A stretch of DNA of 64,000 nt from Rhodospirillaceae bacterium (GCA_011523655.1 WTGH01000047.1:147994-211993), one strand, 5' to 3'; counted from the stretch's first letter, positions 44,035-52,827 are shown. Made by a program: numbers and translations. The notes: a model not told the origin generated them from the sequence alone.

Positions 44035-45579
44035 TCACCAGGCGTCGACGGTGCGCTTGCGGCCGGCGCGGGGCGGCAGCGCGGGCAGGGCGCGGAGGGT
44101 TTTCGTGAGTATGTCGCGGGTGTCGGCGGGATCGATCACGTCGTCGTATTCGAAGCGGCCGCCGACTTCCAGCGCCGTGTTCTGCTCCATCAACCACGCC
44201 GTCTTCTCCCGGATCGCGGCCTCGCGCGCCGCTTCGTCCTCGATCGCCTCGAAGTCCTTCTTCCAGATGATCCGGGCCGCGCCCTCCAGCCCCATGCCGC
44301 CGAACTCGGCGGTCGGCCAGGCGACCAGTAAGGCCGGGTCCAGCGCCTTCGAGCCCATGACGTAGTAGCCGAGGCCGTAGGCCTTGCGCATGACGACGGT
44401 GAGGCAGGGGACGGTCGCGTTGGCAAGCGCGACCAGGATGCGCGCGCTGTGGCGCACCAGGCCGGTCGTCTCGACCTCCGGGCCGACCATCAGGCCCGGC
44501 GTGTCGCACAGGATGACGACGGGAATGTCGTGGGCGTCGCACAGCTGGATGAAGCGGGCGATCTTGTCTGAGGTCGGGCTGTCGATGGCCCCGCCGAGGA
44601 AGGTCGGCTGGCTGGCGATCACGCCGACCGGCAGGCCGTCAAGCCGCGCGAAAGCGGTGAGCGCCGCGCCGCCGAATTTCGGCCGCAGCTCCTGGACCGA
44701 GCCGATGTCGAACAGATGGTCGAGCACCCGGCGGACATTGTAGGCCTGCATCGGGTCTTCCGGCACGATATCGCGCAGTTTCGCCACGTCCGGCGCGCGG
44801 CCCGGTTCCGCGCCGCCTTGGAAATAGCCGAGCACCCGCCGCGCCATCTGCGCCGCTTCGGCGTCGTCCTTGCACAGGATATCGACCGCGCCGGCCCGGA
44901 CATGGACATCGACCGGGCCGATCTCCTCCGGCGTCGGTGTGTAGCCGAGCGCCTGCTGGACCAGCGCCGGCCCGGCCATGCCGATCACCGCCCGCTCGGT
45001 CGCGATCAGGATATCGCACATGCCGGCCAGGTTGGCGTTGCCGGCAAAGCAGCGCCCGGCGACGATGCCGACGGTCGGCACGAGGCCGGACAGGCGAGCG
45101 AAGTTGACGAAGGTCCGCGTGTCGCCGCGCGTCGAGGCGATCATGTCGTGGGGCCGGGCGCCGCCGCCCTCCAGCCAGCTTACCATCGGCCAGCGCTGCG
45201 CCTCGGCGAGCGCGTAGATCCGGTCGGTCTTGCGGTGGTTGGTAAAGCTCTGGGTGCCGGCATGGACGGTGTAGTCGTAGGCCATGACGGCGACCGGCCT
45301 GCCGTCCGCCAGCCCGTGGCCCATGACGACGCCGTCGGCCGCGGCCGCCATGTCGTCGCGCACCGGTTTGGACACCCGGCCGTATTCGACGAAGCTGCCG
45401 GCGTCGAGGAAGGCGGCGATGCTCTCCCGCGCCGTCATCTGCCCGCGCGCGTGCCGCTTCGCCGTGGCCTCCGGCCGCGCCCGGTCCAGCGCCCCCTGCC
45501 GCACGCGCCAGACCGCCTGTAAGTCGCCGCGCACCGGCGCGGACGGGGCGGAAGCGGGCGGTTTCTTGCGTGCGGTCAT
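44035..45579 (-). CDS. Acyl-CoA carboxylase carboxyltransferase (beta) subunit
   Basis: The 514-residue crotonase-fold carboxyltransferase moves CO2 from biotin to an acyl-CoA (propionyl-, methylcrotonyl-like). Both halves are present: N-terminal DGVVMGHGLADGRPVAVMAYDYTVHAGT..., and C-terminal VVMRKAYGLGYYVMGSKALDPALLVAWPTAEFGGMG. No biotin carboxylase or biotin-carrier gene is in the window. Its first 18 codons are duplicated at 47326-47381. Its neighbours are keto-acid hydratases. Confidence 0.85.
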   Translation of the reverse strand: MTARKKPPASAPSAPVRGDLQAVWRVRQGALDRARPEATAKRHARGQMTARESIAAFLDAGSFVEYGRVSKPVRDDMAAAADGVVMGHGLADGRPVAVMAYDYTVHAGTQSFTNHRKTDRIYALAEAQRWPMVSWLEGGGARPHDMIASTRGDTRTFVNFARLSGLVPTVGIVAGRCFAGNANLAGMCDILIATERAVIGMAGPALVQQALGYTPTPEEIGPVDVHVRAGAVDILCKDDAEAAQMARRVLGYFQGGAEPGRAPDVAKLRDIVPEDPMQAYNVRRVLDHLFDIGSVQELRPKFGGAALTAFARLDGLPVGVIASQPTFLGGAIDSPTSDKIARFIQLCDAHDIPVVILCDTPGLMVGPEVETTGLVRHSARILVALANATVPCLTVVMRKAYGLGYYVMGSKALDPALLVAWPTAEFGGMGLEGAARIIWKKDFEAIEDEAAREAAIREKTAWLMEQNTALEVGGRFEYDDVIDPADTRDILTKTLRALPALPPRAGRKRTVDAW

Positions 45580-45582
45580 GCG
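45527..45582. repeat. 56-bp direct repeat, copy A (native 5' end of carboxyltransferase gene)
   Basis: Identical at 55 of 56 positions to 47326-47381. The single difference is C versus A in GCGGA[C/A]GGGGCGG. It covers the start codon and first codons of the carboxyltransferase gene. Confidence 0.95.
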
Positions 45583-45589
45583 ATGGCGG

Positions 45590-47257
45590 TCAGGTATCTA
45601 TGGATACCTTGGAGAATACTGAATTGTCGCCGGCGAGCCAGTTCGACGCCTTGTGCCGGTATGTGGCAAGCATAAACCCAACCGGCATGTCGTCCGGGCC
45701 CAGTTCGTGGATCGACGCCCCCTCGAAGCCGAGGTCGCCGTCGACGATCCACGGGCCGGAAATGTCGAATTCGCGCCAGGCGGTAATCTTGCTGAGCTCC
45801 AGGAAATCCTCGGGTTCGGGACGAATCTGGTACTGCACATAACGCCAGTGGATCGCCAGGCAGAAGGTGTTTGCGTATTCGATTTCTTCCGGGCTGCGTC
45901 GTTGCGCCCGTTCGTGTAGATCGGCAACCGGGATCGGCGGCGGCGACAACGATTCAAACCCGAGGGGCGCCAGCATATCGGCGGCCATCGGCCGCTTGTC
46001 CGGGCGCGGCAGGTCGGTGAAGCTGAGCGCCCAGGCCAGCATGTTGCAGCTGGCCGGCAGGCACAGGCCTTCCGACCGGTCGTGATCGGAAAGGCCGCCC
46101 TGCGGTGCATTCAGGCTCTCCCGTTCCCAGGGTTCGAGTTCCTCTTCGAGTCCTTCGCGCGCCAGCCAGGGAAGGAATTCGTCCCTGAAATTCTCGACGT
46201 CGCCGGTCTCTTCCGCCCGGCTCCGGATCGCGACCGCCGCCATACACAGGGCGCGTTTCAGGATGCGCTCGGTCGAAGGCGGTTCCGGCTCCGCGTCCTC
46301 GTCTTCTTCCTCGTCCGAGTGACCGGCGTTTCCGGGAACAGTCGACGGACGCTCATCCGTTTCGCGTATTGCGGGCGGATCCTCGTAGGGCGTTGTCGCG
46401 CCGTCTTCCGAAATAGCGAAATCATCATCGTTTCCGTACAACAGGAGCGCCGATCCGATACCGGACACGGTAAGTTCGACCTGCTGACCCGGTTCGAGCC
46501 AGACCAGCCCGGTGCAGGTGCCGGTGGAAACAATCTGCCCGAAATCCAGTCCGATACCCCGCCGCGACGACTCGTTGGCGAGCCAGACCAGTGCATCGAC
46601 CGGGTCGCCCAGCGCATCGGCCCCTACGCCCCGCCCGACTTCTGCACCGTTGACCGTCATGATCAGATCGACGGATTTGAGGTCCATGCCGGGCTCGTAT
46701 TCCACGCCCTCGAAAGCGGCCAGACCGCCGTTGGCCGCCAGGTCCGCGATCAGATTGGGCGCGCCGGCATTAGCGAAATCCAGGAAGCAGGTGTCGATCA
46801 CCTCGATCGCGGCAAAGACCCTGTCGATGGCATTTTCGACTTCTGCACGGCTGTAGGGCGCGCGGCGCGACTCCAGGGGCCGCTTCAGGGTAAAGGCGAT
46901 TTCGCCCTCGATGCCCGGCCGGATGAACCTGTCGGGTGGCAGCCAAGTCGGGCCTTTCAGGAACACGTCCTTGAACACGGGCCCGAAGAAAGGTTCCGGA
47001 ATGCCGAGCATTTCCTGCGCGAGGCGGGACGTGCAGCCGATCTTCCAGCCGGCGACCGGCCGCTCGAATCGTCGGATGACGATGCTCTGCACGGCGTATC
47101 CTTCCTCCGCGGTGCGCGGCGCGTGGGCTGTGTCCATCTTGTCGATGGTCCAATTGTTGGACCGGCCGTTGAGGATATCGACGGCGGCATAGTTCGCCCA
47201 ATCGGGCCTCCGGCCGTCTTCGTTGGTCTTTTGTTTCTTCTTGAACAGTCCGAACAT
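45590..47257 (-). CDS. 2-keto-4-pentenoate hydratase-like domain fused to DUF4272
   Basis: The 555-residue protein has GGAG at good spacing before ATG 47257. Residues ~45-270 are a MhpD/fumarylacetoacetase-superfamily hydratase: AGWKIGCTSRLAQEMLG, PGIEGEIAFTL with metal-binding Glu, AAIEVIDTCFLDF, ANGGL, TGTCTGLVWLEPG. Residues 276-329 are an acidic, Pro-rich linker (SDEEEDEDAEPEPP). Residues 330-555 match DUF4272: LCMAAVAIRSRAEE, LEPWERESLNAP, NMLAWALSFTDLPRP, and an ending YRHKASNWLAGDN. DUF4272 has no known function. I know of no such fusion. It is the only gene in a block flanked by 56-bp repeats. Confidence 0.82.
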   Translation of the reverse strand: MFGLFKKKQKTNEDGRRPDWANYAAVDILNGRSNNWTIDKMDTAHAPRTAEEGYAVQSIVIRRFERPVAGWKIGCTSRLAQEMLGIPEPFFGPVFKDVFLKGPTWLPPDRFIRPGIEGEIAFTLKRPLESRRAPYSRAEVENAIDRVFAAIEVIDTCFLDFANAGAPNLIADLAANGGLAAFEGVEYEPGMDLKSVDLIMTVNGAEVGRGVGADALGDPVDALVWLANESSRRGIGLDFGQIVSTGTCTGLVWLEPGQQVELTVSGIGSALLLYGNDDDFAISEDGATTPYEDPPAIRETDERPSTVPGNAGHSDEEEDEDAEPEPPSTERILKRALCMAAVAIRSRAEETGDVENFRDEFLPWLAREGLEEELEPWERESLNAPQGGLSDHDRSEGLCLPASCNMLAWALSFTDLPRPDKRPMAADMLAPLGFESLSPPPIPVADLHERAQRRSPEEIEYANTFCLAIHWRYVQYQIRPEPEDFLELSKITAWREFDISGPWIVDGDLGFEGASIHELGPDDMPVGFMLATYRHKASNWLAGDNSVFSKVSIDT

Positions 47258-47272
47258 CGGTTTCTCCAGGTT

Positions 47273-47325
47273 CTATTCGTCGAATGTCACCTGGACCGTG
47301 CCCGCCGGTCCAAATACTCCTGACA
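47273..47325 (-). pseudogene. C-terminal relic of a fourth hydratase
   Basis: The minus strand reads AVSG-VFGPAGTVQVTFDE followed by a TAG. This matches the last residues of the two intact neighbours (FGALGTVQVTFEL and FGGLGTVTVTFPA). It begins exactly at the edge of repeat copy B and ends 15 bases before the fusion gene's start codon. So it is a fragment carried along with that gene. Confidence 0.75.
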
Positions 47326-47381
47326 CCGCGCACCGGCGCGGAAGGGGCGGAAGCGGGCGGTTTCTTGCGTGCGGTCATGCG
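47326..47381. repeat. 56-bp direct repeat, copy B (truncated 5' relic of carboxyltransferase gene)
   Basis: Carries ATG and 17 further codons (MTARKKPPASAPSAPVRG) of the carboxyltransferase gene, then runs into foreign sequence. Its ATG overlaps the TGA of the preceding hydratase (ATGA), which suggests that the hydratase and carboxyltransferase genes were once directly coupled. Confidence 0.9.
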
Positions 47382-48160
47382 GGGAAAGTTACCGTGACCG
47401 TTCCGAGGCCGCCGAATTCGGCGGTCGCCGTGCCGCCGTCCGGAACATATTGCATGCCGGTGCAAGTGCCGGTCGTCACGACCTGCCCGGCCAGCAGGCC
47501 ATAGCCGCGGCGCGAGAGATCGTTGGCCAGCCAGGCCAGCGCCTCCAGCGGGTGGCCCAACGCTTCGCGCCCGCGGCCCCGGCCGGTTTCCGCGCCCTCG
47601 ATGGACATGACGATTTCGGCGTCTTCGAGATCGACCGCCGCCCGGTCGGCAACGGCGTCGCCGAGGACCAACCCGCCGTTGGCGCCGGTGTCCGCCGTCA
47701 GCCTGAGAATGCCAGCCTCTGCAAAGCGGGTGAAGCGGGTGTCGATGATCTCGACGGCCGGGAAGAGGCAGGCAACCCGTTCGGCGACTTCGGCGCGGGT
47801 CCAGGGATCGGGCCGCGCCGGAATGTCCGCCGCCAGTTTGAAGGCGAATTCCCCTTCCACGCCCTGCCGGATGAAGTTTCCCGCCGGTGCGGCCGCCGGC
47901 GACCGGAGCAGGAAAGGGCCGAAGACCCTGCCCGGAAACGGCCTGTCCGTTTTCAGCATCTCCTGGGCGGCGGCGGTGGTGCAGCCGATCTTGTAGCCGG
48001 CGAGCGGCCAGCCGCAGAGATCGGCCATGGCTTCCTGAATGGCGCGGCTGTCGTCGGCGGTCGCCGGGATACAGCCTTCGGGCAGGTCTTCCAGCGCCGT
48101 CACCGCGTTGCGGGCGTCGATCAGCGCTCGTGCGGCCTGTCTTGCGGCGTCAGGTGTCAT
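47375..48160 (-). CDS. 2-keto-4-pentenoate hydratase-family enzyme (paralogue 2)
   Basis: A 261-residue MhpD-like protein: CIPATADDSRAIQEAMADL, AGYKIGCTTAAAQEMLKTD, GVEGEFAFKLA (metal ligand Glu), FPAVEIIDTRF, GANGGLVLG, LAWLANDLSRRG, TGTCTGMQYV. The family adds water to 2-hydroxy-2,4-dienoates or decarboxylates oxaloacetate-like keto acids. It starts 9 bases after paralogue 1. The three paralogues may differ in substrate. Confidence 0.85.
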   Translation of the reverse strand: MTPDAARQAARALIDARNAVTALEDLPEGCIPATADDSRAIQEAMADLCGWPLAGYKIGCTTAAAQEMLKTDRPFPGRVFGPFLLRSPAAAPAGNFIRQGVEGEFAFKLAADIPARPDPWTRAEVAERVACLFPAVEIIDTRFTRFAEAGILRLTADTGANGGLVLGDAVADRAAVDLEDAEIVMSIEGAETGRGRGREALGHPLEALAWLANDLSRRGYGLLAGQVVTTGTCTGMQYVPDGGTATAEFGGLGTVTVTFPA

Positions 48161-48169
48161 GGTGCGGCC

Positions 48170-48958
48170 CTAAAGTTCAAACGTTACCTGCACGGTGCCC
48201 AGCGCACCGAAATCGCCCACGGCCGTCGCACCGGGGCGGCAGGGTGTCATGCCGGTCATGGAGCCGGTGGTGACGACCTGGCCTTCCTGCAGCCCGACAC
48301 CGCGCCGGGAGAGATCGTTGGCGAGCCAGACCAGCGTGTTGAGCGGATGGCCGAGCACGTCGGCACCGCTGCCTCTGGCGGTGGGCTCGCCGTCGATGGA
48401 CAGCGTCGCTGCCGCAGCGGCGAGGTCGCGTTCGCGCCAGTCGCCGATCGAAGGGCCGAGCACGAGCCCGCCGTTCGAGCCGTTGTCGGCGACGAAATGC
48501 GCGACGCCGAGCGCGAAGCCGTCGACCCAGTAATCGTTGACCAGTTCGATGGCCGGATAGGCGTCCGTTACCGCGTCGCGGATCTCGTCCATTCCGTAGT
48601 CGGCGTCGCGCGGCGGCAGATCGCGGCCGAGCCAGAAGGCGAACTCGCATTCGACCGCGCATTTGTGCAGGGCTTCGGCGGCGACGCCTGCCGGGCTGTC
48701 CAGCAGGTAGGGCGCGAAGACCCGGCCCGGAAAGGGCGCATCGGTGCCGAGCATTTCCATCGCCGCCGCGCTCGCCGCGCCGACCTTCCAGCCGGCGACT
48801 TCCAGGCCCCAGAGGTCCGCCAGTGCGTTCTGGATCGCCATGCCGTCCTCGACGGTCTCCGGCGTGCAGTCCGGCGGCAGCCTGTCCAGCCGCCGGTGAT
48901 CGCCGCGGGCCTTGAGCAGCAGTTCGGCGGCAGTCCGGGCGGCGGTTTCGCTCAACAT
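48170..48958 (-). CDS. 2-keto-4-pentenoate hydratase-family enzyme (paralogue 1)
   Basis: A 262-residue paralogue of the next gene: AGWKVGAASAAAMEMLGTDAPFPGRVF, CAVECEFAFWLGRDLP, YPAIELVNDYW, DNGSNGGLVLG, LVWLANDLSRRG, TGSMTGMTPC. Asn and Tyr replace Asp and Arg in the ELVNDYW segment, where its sister has EIIDTRF, so the substrate may differ. It is first of the catabolic-looking run 48.96-42.88 kb on the minus strand and is divergent from the MATE gene. Confidence 0.83.
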   Translation of the reverse strand: MLSETAARTAAELLLKARGDHRRLDRLPPDCTPETVEDGMAIQNALADLWGLEVAGWKVGAASAAAMEMLGTDAPFPGRVFAPYLLDSPAGVAAEALHKCAVECEFAFWLGRDLPPRDADYGMDEIRDAVTDAYPAIELVNDYWVDGFALGVAHFVADNGSNGGLVLGPSIGDWRERDLAAAAATLSIDGEPTARGSGADVLGHPLNTLVWLANDLSRRGVGLQEGQVVTTGSMTGMTPCRPGATAVGDFGALGTVQVTFEL

Positions 48959-49120
48959 CGCAGGGCCCTAAGCAGGTAATCTCGCGGCAGGCGGTGTCCG
49001 GGGGTCATAGCACAGCTGCCCTGCCGTGCCAGACCTTGAAGGCCCAGTCCTTGAAGGCGGGGCCGGAACGACACCATATCCGCCCGCCCTGCGCACAATC
49101 CGAACGCAAACTCGAAGACC

Positions 49121-50521
49121 ATGACAGCGGCACGACCGGAAGCCCGGCCGGAAATCTGGATTTTGGAAGCGCGGCAGACGATCCGTCTGGCTGTGCCGCT
49201 GGCGCTGATGCAACTCAGCCAGATCGCCATGTCGACCGTCGACGTCCTGATGATCGGGCGGCTGGGCAAGGAGGCGCTGGCCGGCGCGGCGCTCGGCAGC
49301 ACTCTGATCTTCCTGTGGTCGGTCACCGGAATGGGGCTGGTCACGGCGGTCGCGCCGCTCGCCGCCCAGGCCTTCGGCGCGGAAGACCCGGTCGGCGTGC
49401 GCCGGGTGACGCGCCAGGGCCTGTGGGTGACCGCCCTGGTTTCCGTGCCCGGCCTGTTCGCGCTGCTGGCGATGGAGCCGGTGCTGCTCTGGATGGACCA
49501 GCCGGCCGTCGCGGTCCGTGGCGCCGGGGACTATCTCGCCATGGTCGCCTGGAGCCTGCCGATGATCGTCGGCTTCGTCGTGCTGCGCTGTTTCGGCGCG
49601 GCGCTCAACCGGCCGAAGCCGGCGCTGTGGATGATGCTGGCCGGCATACCGCTCAATGCGTTGCTGGATTATGCGCTGATCTTCGGCGAGCTGGGCGCGC
49701 CGCGCATGGAACTGGCCGGGGCGGGGCTGGCGACGACCATCGTCCAGACCTTCCTGTTCCTGGGGCTCCTGTGGTTCAGCACCCGCAGCCGGGACCTGCG
49801 CGACTATCGCATCCTGGCACGGTTCTGGCGCCCGGACTGGGCGGTCTTCCGCCGGATCTTCGCCATCGGCCTGCCGATCGCCGGCATCTACCTGATCGAG
49901 ATGGGCGTCTTCGCCTTCGCCGTGGTGATGATGGGCTGGATCGGCGCCACGGCCATCGCCGCCCATCACATCGCGATCCAGGTCGCCGCCGTCACCTTCA
50001 TGGTGCCGATGGGGATCGGCCAGGCGGCGACCGTGCGGGTCGGCCAGGCGCTCGGCCGCCGGGATCCGGCCGGGATCCGGCGGGCCGGATTTTCCGCCCT
50101 CGCCCTCGGCATCGTCTTCATGTCCGCCATGAGCCTGCTGATCGCGTTGTTTCCCGCCACGCTCGCCGGCCTGTTCCTCGACCGGGGCATGGCCGGATCG
50201 GCCGAGGTGCTGGCGCTGGCCGCGAGCCTGCTCTACGTCGCCGCCGCCTTCCAGATCGTCGACGGCATGCAGGCCATCTGCGCCGGCGCCCTGCGCGGGC
50301 TCAACGATACGCGGATCCCGATGGTGGCCGCCGCGGTCGGTTACTGGATCGTCGGCTTCGGCGTCGGCTGGACCCTCGGATTCGCCGTCGGCTGGGGCGC
50401 CGTCGGCATCTGGATCGGCCTTGCGCTGGGTCTGGCGTCGACGGCGGTATTCTTCGTCACCCGCTTCAACCGGATGACCCGGTCCGGCAATCTCTCGCCA
50501 GAGCCGGCGGCGCAGGCATAG
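49121..50521 (+). CDS. MATE-family multidrug/cation antiporter
   Basis: A 466-residue, 12-helix inner-membrane exporter with two MatE halves. It opens ARQTIRLAVPLALMQLSQIAMSTVDVLMIGRLGKEALAGAALG and repeats the pattern in the second half (MGWIGATAIAAHHIAIQVAAVTFMVPMGIGQAATVRVGQALG). Such NorM-like pumps use Na+ or H+ gradients. The substrate is unknown. tlyA starts 8 bases after its stop. Confidence 0.9.
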   Translation: MTAARPEARPEIWILEARQTIRLAVPLALMQLSQIAMSTVDVLMIGRLGKEALAGAALGSTLIFLWSVTGMGLVTAVAPLAAQAFGAEDPVGVRRVTRQGLWVTALVSVPGLFALLAMEPVLLWMDQPAVAVRGAGDYLAMVAWSLPMIVGFVVLRCFGAALNRPKPALWMMLAGIPLNALLDYALIFGELGAPRMELAGAGLATTIVQTFLFLGLLWFSTRSRDLRDYRILARFWRPDWAVFRRIFAIGLPIAGIYLIEMGVFAFAVVMMGWIGATAIAAHHIAIQVAAVTFMVPMGIGQAATVRVGQALGRRDPAGIRRAGFSALALGIVFMSAMSLLIALFPATLAGLFLDRGMAGSAEVLALAASLLYVAAAFQIVDGMQAICAGALRGLNDTRIPMVAAAVGYWIVGFGVGWTLGFAVGWGAVGIWIGLALGLASTAVFFVTRFNRMTRSGNLSPEPAAQA

Positions 50522-50529
50522 AATGGCGC

Positions 50530-51303
50530 ATGGCCCGGAACGCCGCCAAACCCGTCAAAAAACGCGTCGACCAGTTGCTGGTGGAGCGTGGCCTGGCCGA
50601 CTCGCGCAACAAGGCGCAGGCGCTGGTGATGGCCGGAGTCGTGTTCCAGGGCGAGCGGCGCATCGACAAGCCGGGGGCAAACGTTCCGGACGACGATGCG
50701 CTGACGGTGCGCGGACAGGACCATCCCTGGGTCTCGCGCGGCGGGCTGAAGCTGGCGCACGGCATCGAGCGTTTCGGCGTCGATCCGGCCGGGCGGGTCT
50801 GTCTCGATATCGGCGCTTCGACCGGCGGCTTTACCGACGTCCTGCTCCATCGCGGTGCGGCAAAGGTCTACGCCGTCGATGTCGGCCACGGCCAGCTTGC
50901 CTGGAAACTGCGCACCGATGCGCGCGTGGTCGTGTTGGAAAAGACCAACGCCCGGCATCTGACCCGCGATCTCGTGCCGGACCCGCTCGGCGCCGTGGTC
51001 TGCGACGCCAGCTTCATCGGGCTGGAAACCGTGTTGCCGGCCGGCATGGCGCTGGCCGCCCCCGGCGCCTGGCTGATCGCCCTGATCAAGCCCCAGTTCC
51101 AGGCCGGGCGCGGGCAGGTCGGCAGGGGCGGCGTGGTGCGCGACACGGCGGTGCACGAGGCGGTGTGCCGGGACCTGCGGGCCTGGCTCGACGGACAGCC
51201 CGGCTGGTCGGTCGCCGGCATCGAGGAGAGCCCGGTGACCGGGCCGGAGGGCAACCGCGAATTCCTGATCTGCGCCGGATACGACGGCGGAAGCGCCGGC
51301 TGA
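50530..51303 (+). CDS. tlyA: TlyA-family rRNA 2'-O-methyltransferase
   Basis: TlyA methylates ribose of rRNA cytidines and was once called hemolysin. The product is 257 residues from ATG 50530. An S4 RNA-binding domain (KRVDQLLVERGLADSRNKAQALVMAGVV) is followed by an FtsJ-like methyltransferase with motif I CLDIGASTGGFTD at 91-103 and KPQFQAGRGQVGRGGVV. The RNA methyltransferase gene follows by 1 base. Confidence 0.9.
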   Translation: MARNAAKPVKKRVDQLLVERGLADSRNKAQALVMAGVVFQGERRIDKPGANVPDDDALTVRGQDHPWVSRGGLKLAHGIERFGVDPAGRVCLDIGASTGGFTDVLLHRGAAKVYAVDVGHGQLAWKLRTDARVVVLEKTNARHLTRDLVPDPLGAVVCDASFIGLETVLPAGMALAAPGAWLIALIKPQFQAGRGQVGRGGVVRDTAVHEAVCRDLRAWLDGQPGWSVAGIEESPVTGPEGNREFLICAGYDGGSAG

Positions 51304-51304
51304 C

Positions 51305-52582
51305 ATGACCGGCTTCCGGGCCGAGGTGACGATCGAAAGCATCGGCCGGCGCGGCGACGGCGTGGCGGCGGTGACGGGAGGGGTCGTCCACGTCCCCGCC
51401 ACCGCACCGGGCGACCGGGTCAGGGTCGCGCTCACCGAAGCCGGCCCCGGCCGGTTTCGCGGCCGGCTGTTATCGTTGCTGGAGGCCGGGCCGGACCGGC
51501 GGGAGCCGCCGTGCCGGCATTTCGGTGACTGCGGCGGCTGTGCGTTGCAACACCTGGCGGCCGAAGCCTATGACGCATGGAAGATGGGCATGCTGCGCAG
51601 CCTGCTCGCCCGCAACGGGCTGGAGGGCACGACCGTCGAACCGCTGCACGCCAGCCCGCCCGGCAGCCGGCGGCGCGCGACGTTCGCCATCCGGCGACGG
51701 CGCGACGACGCCATCGTCGGTTTCAGCGAGCGCCACAGCCATCGCGTCGTCGACCTTGCCGCCTGTCCGGTAGTCCTGCCGGAAATCGCCGCCCTGATCG
51801 AACCGCTGCGCGCCTGGGCGGCAGCGGCGTTGACGACCGGGGACAGGGCGGATGCCCATGTCGCCATGACCGACAGCGGCATCGACCTGCTGGTCCGTAC
51901 CGCTGCGCGGCTGGGCGGCGCGGGACGGGACGCTCTGGTCGATCTGCTGGCCCGCGAAAATCTGGCCCGGGTGGCGCGCGCCCATCCGAAGCAGGACGGC
52001 GCCGAGGTGCTCGCAGAGGCTCGCCCGGTGCGGGCGGTCTACGGCGGCTTTCCCGTAGCGCTGGCGCCCGGCGCCTTTGCCCAGGCCACGGCGGACGGCG
52101 AGGCCGCGCTGACCGGCTTCGCCGTGGAAGCGGCGGAGGGCGCGGCCTCGGCCTTCGACCTGTTTTGCGGCTCCGGCGCCTTCGCCCTGCCGCTGGCCGG
52201 GCGCGGCTGTTCCGTCTCGGCTGCCGACATCGACAAGGCGGCCATCGCCAATCTTGGCGCGGCGGTGCGGCGCGCCGGCCTGGCGAAGCTGCACGCCGAA
52301 CCGCGCAACCTGATGCGCCGGCCGGTCCCGGCGCGCGAACTGGCAGAAGCCGATTTCGTCGTCTTCGATCCGCCGCGCGCCGGGGCGAAGGCGCAGGCCG
52401 CAGAGATTGCGGCGGCGGGGGTTCCGGTCGTCGTCGCGGTGTCCTGTGACCCGGGCACCTTCATGCGCGACGCCCGCATCCTGGCGGACGGCGGCTACCG
52501 GCTGACCCGCCTGCGGCCGGTCGACCAGTTCCTCTGGTCGCCCCATCTGGAGCTTGCGGCCCGGTTCGATTTTGCCGGATGA
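51305..52582 (+). CDS. TRAM-domain 23S rRNA/tRNA m5-uridine methyltransferase
   Basis: A 425-residue RlmD/TrmA-type enzyme. An N-terminal TRAM domain (to ~60) is followed by a 4Fe-4S site C70, C76, C79 (CRHFGDCGGC) with C154, a SAM site in AFDLFCGSGAFALPLA, and VFDPPRAGA. The nucleophile is in VAVSCDPGTF. It is the short single alphaproteobacterial form, so RlmD or RlmC or TrmA specificity is not decidable. Confidence 0.9.
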   Translation: MTGFRAEVTIESIGRRGDGVAAVTGGVVHVPATAPGDRVRVALTEAGPGRFRGRLLSLLEAGPDRREPPCRHFGDCGGCALQHLAAEAYDAWKMGMLRSLLARNGLEGTTVEPLHASPPGSRRRATFAIRRRRDDAIVGFSERHSHRVVDLAACPVVLPEIAALIEPLRAWAAAALTTGDRADAHVAMTDSGIDLLVRTAARLGGAGRDALVDLLARENLARVARAHPKQDGAEVLAEARPVRAVYGGFPVALAPGAFAQATADGEAALTGFAVEAAEGAASAFDLFCGSGAFALPLAGRGCSVSAADIDKAAIANLGAAVRRAGLAKLHAEPRNLMRRPVPARELAEADFVVFDPPRAGAKAQAAEIAAAGVPVVVAVSCDPGTFMRDARILADGGYRLTRLRPVDQFLWSPHLELAARFDFAG

Positions 52583-52827
52583 TGCCGCCTATGGCCGGCC
52601 GACCCGACGACAATCGCGACGGCGGCGCCGAGGAGCGGGCGCCGGAAATCGCCGAGGCGCGCCTGCGCGCCCGCAAGGCGCTGATTCTGCTGATCCGCTG
52701 CTACCTGTTCGGCGCCGCGGTGACGCTGGTCGTGCTGGTCTTGACCGCCGACCTCAGCCTCGGCGAGCTGGCGCTCGACACCCTGTTCTGGCCGCACACC
52801 CTCGGCGGGATCGCACAGACTCTCTGA
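52579..52827 (+). CDS. Small single-helix membrane protein
   Basis: An 82-residue product whose ATG overlaps the preceding stop (ATGA). Residues 1-32 are charged, one membrane helix lies at ~36-57 (ILLIRCYLFGAAVTLVVLVL), and the tail is LGELALDTLFWPHTLGG. G/C-rich third positions and coupling support a real gene. I do not recognise a family. Confidence 0.55.
   Translation: MMPPMAGRPDDNRDGGAEERAPEIAEARLRARKALILLIRCYLFGAAVTLVVLVLTADLSLGELALDTLFWPHTLGGIAQTL

Noticed and set aside
46770..47378. Frame continuing from the relic start MTARKKPPASAPSAPVRG into the fusion gene
   Set aside because: The relic ATG could be translated by coupling, but beyond codon 18 the frame is an out-of-phase reading of the hydratase-DUF4272 gene.
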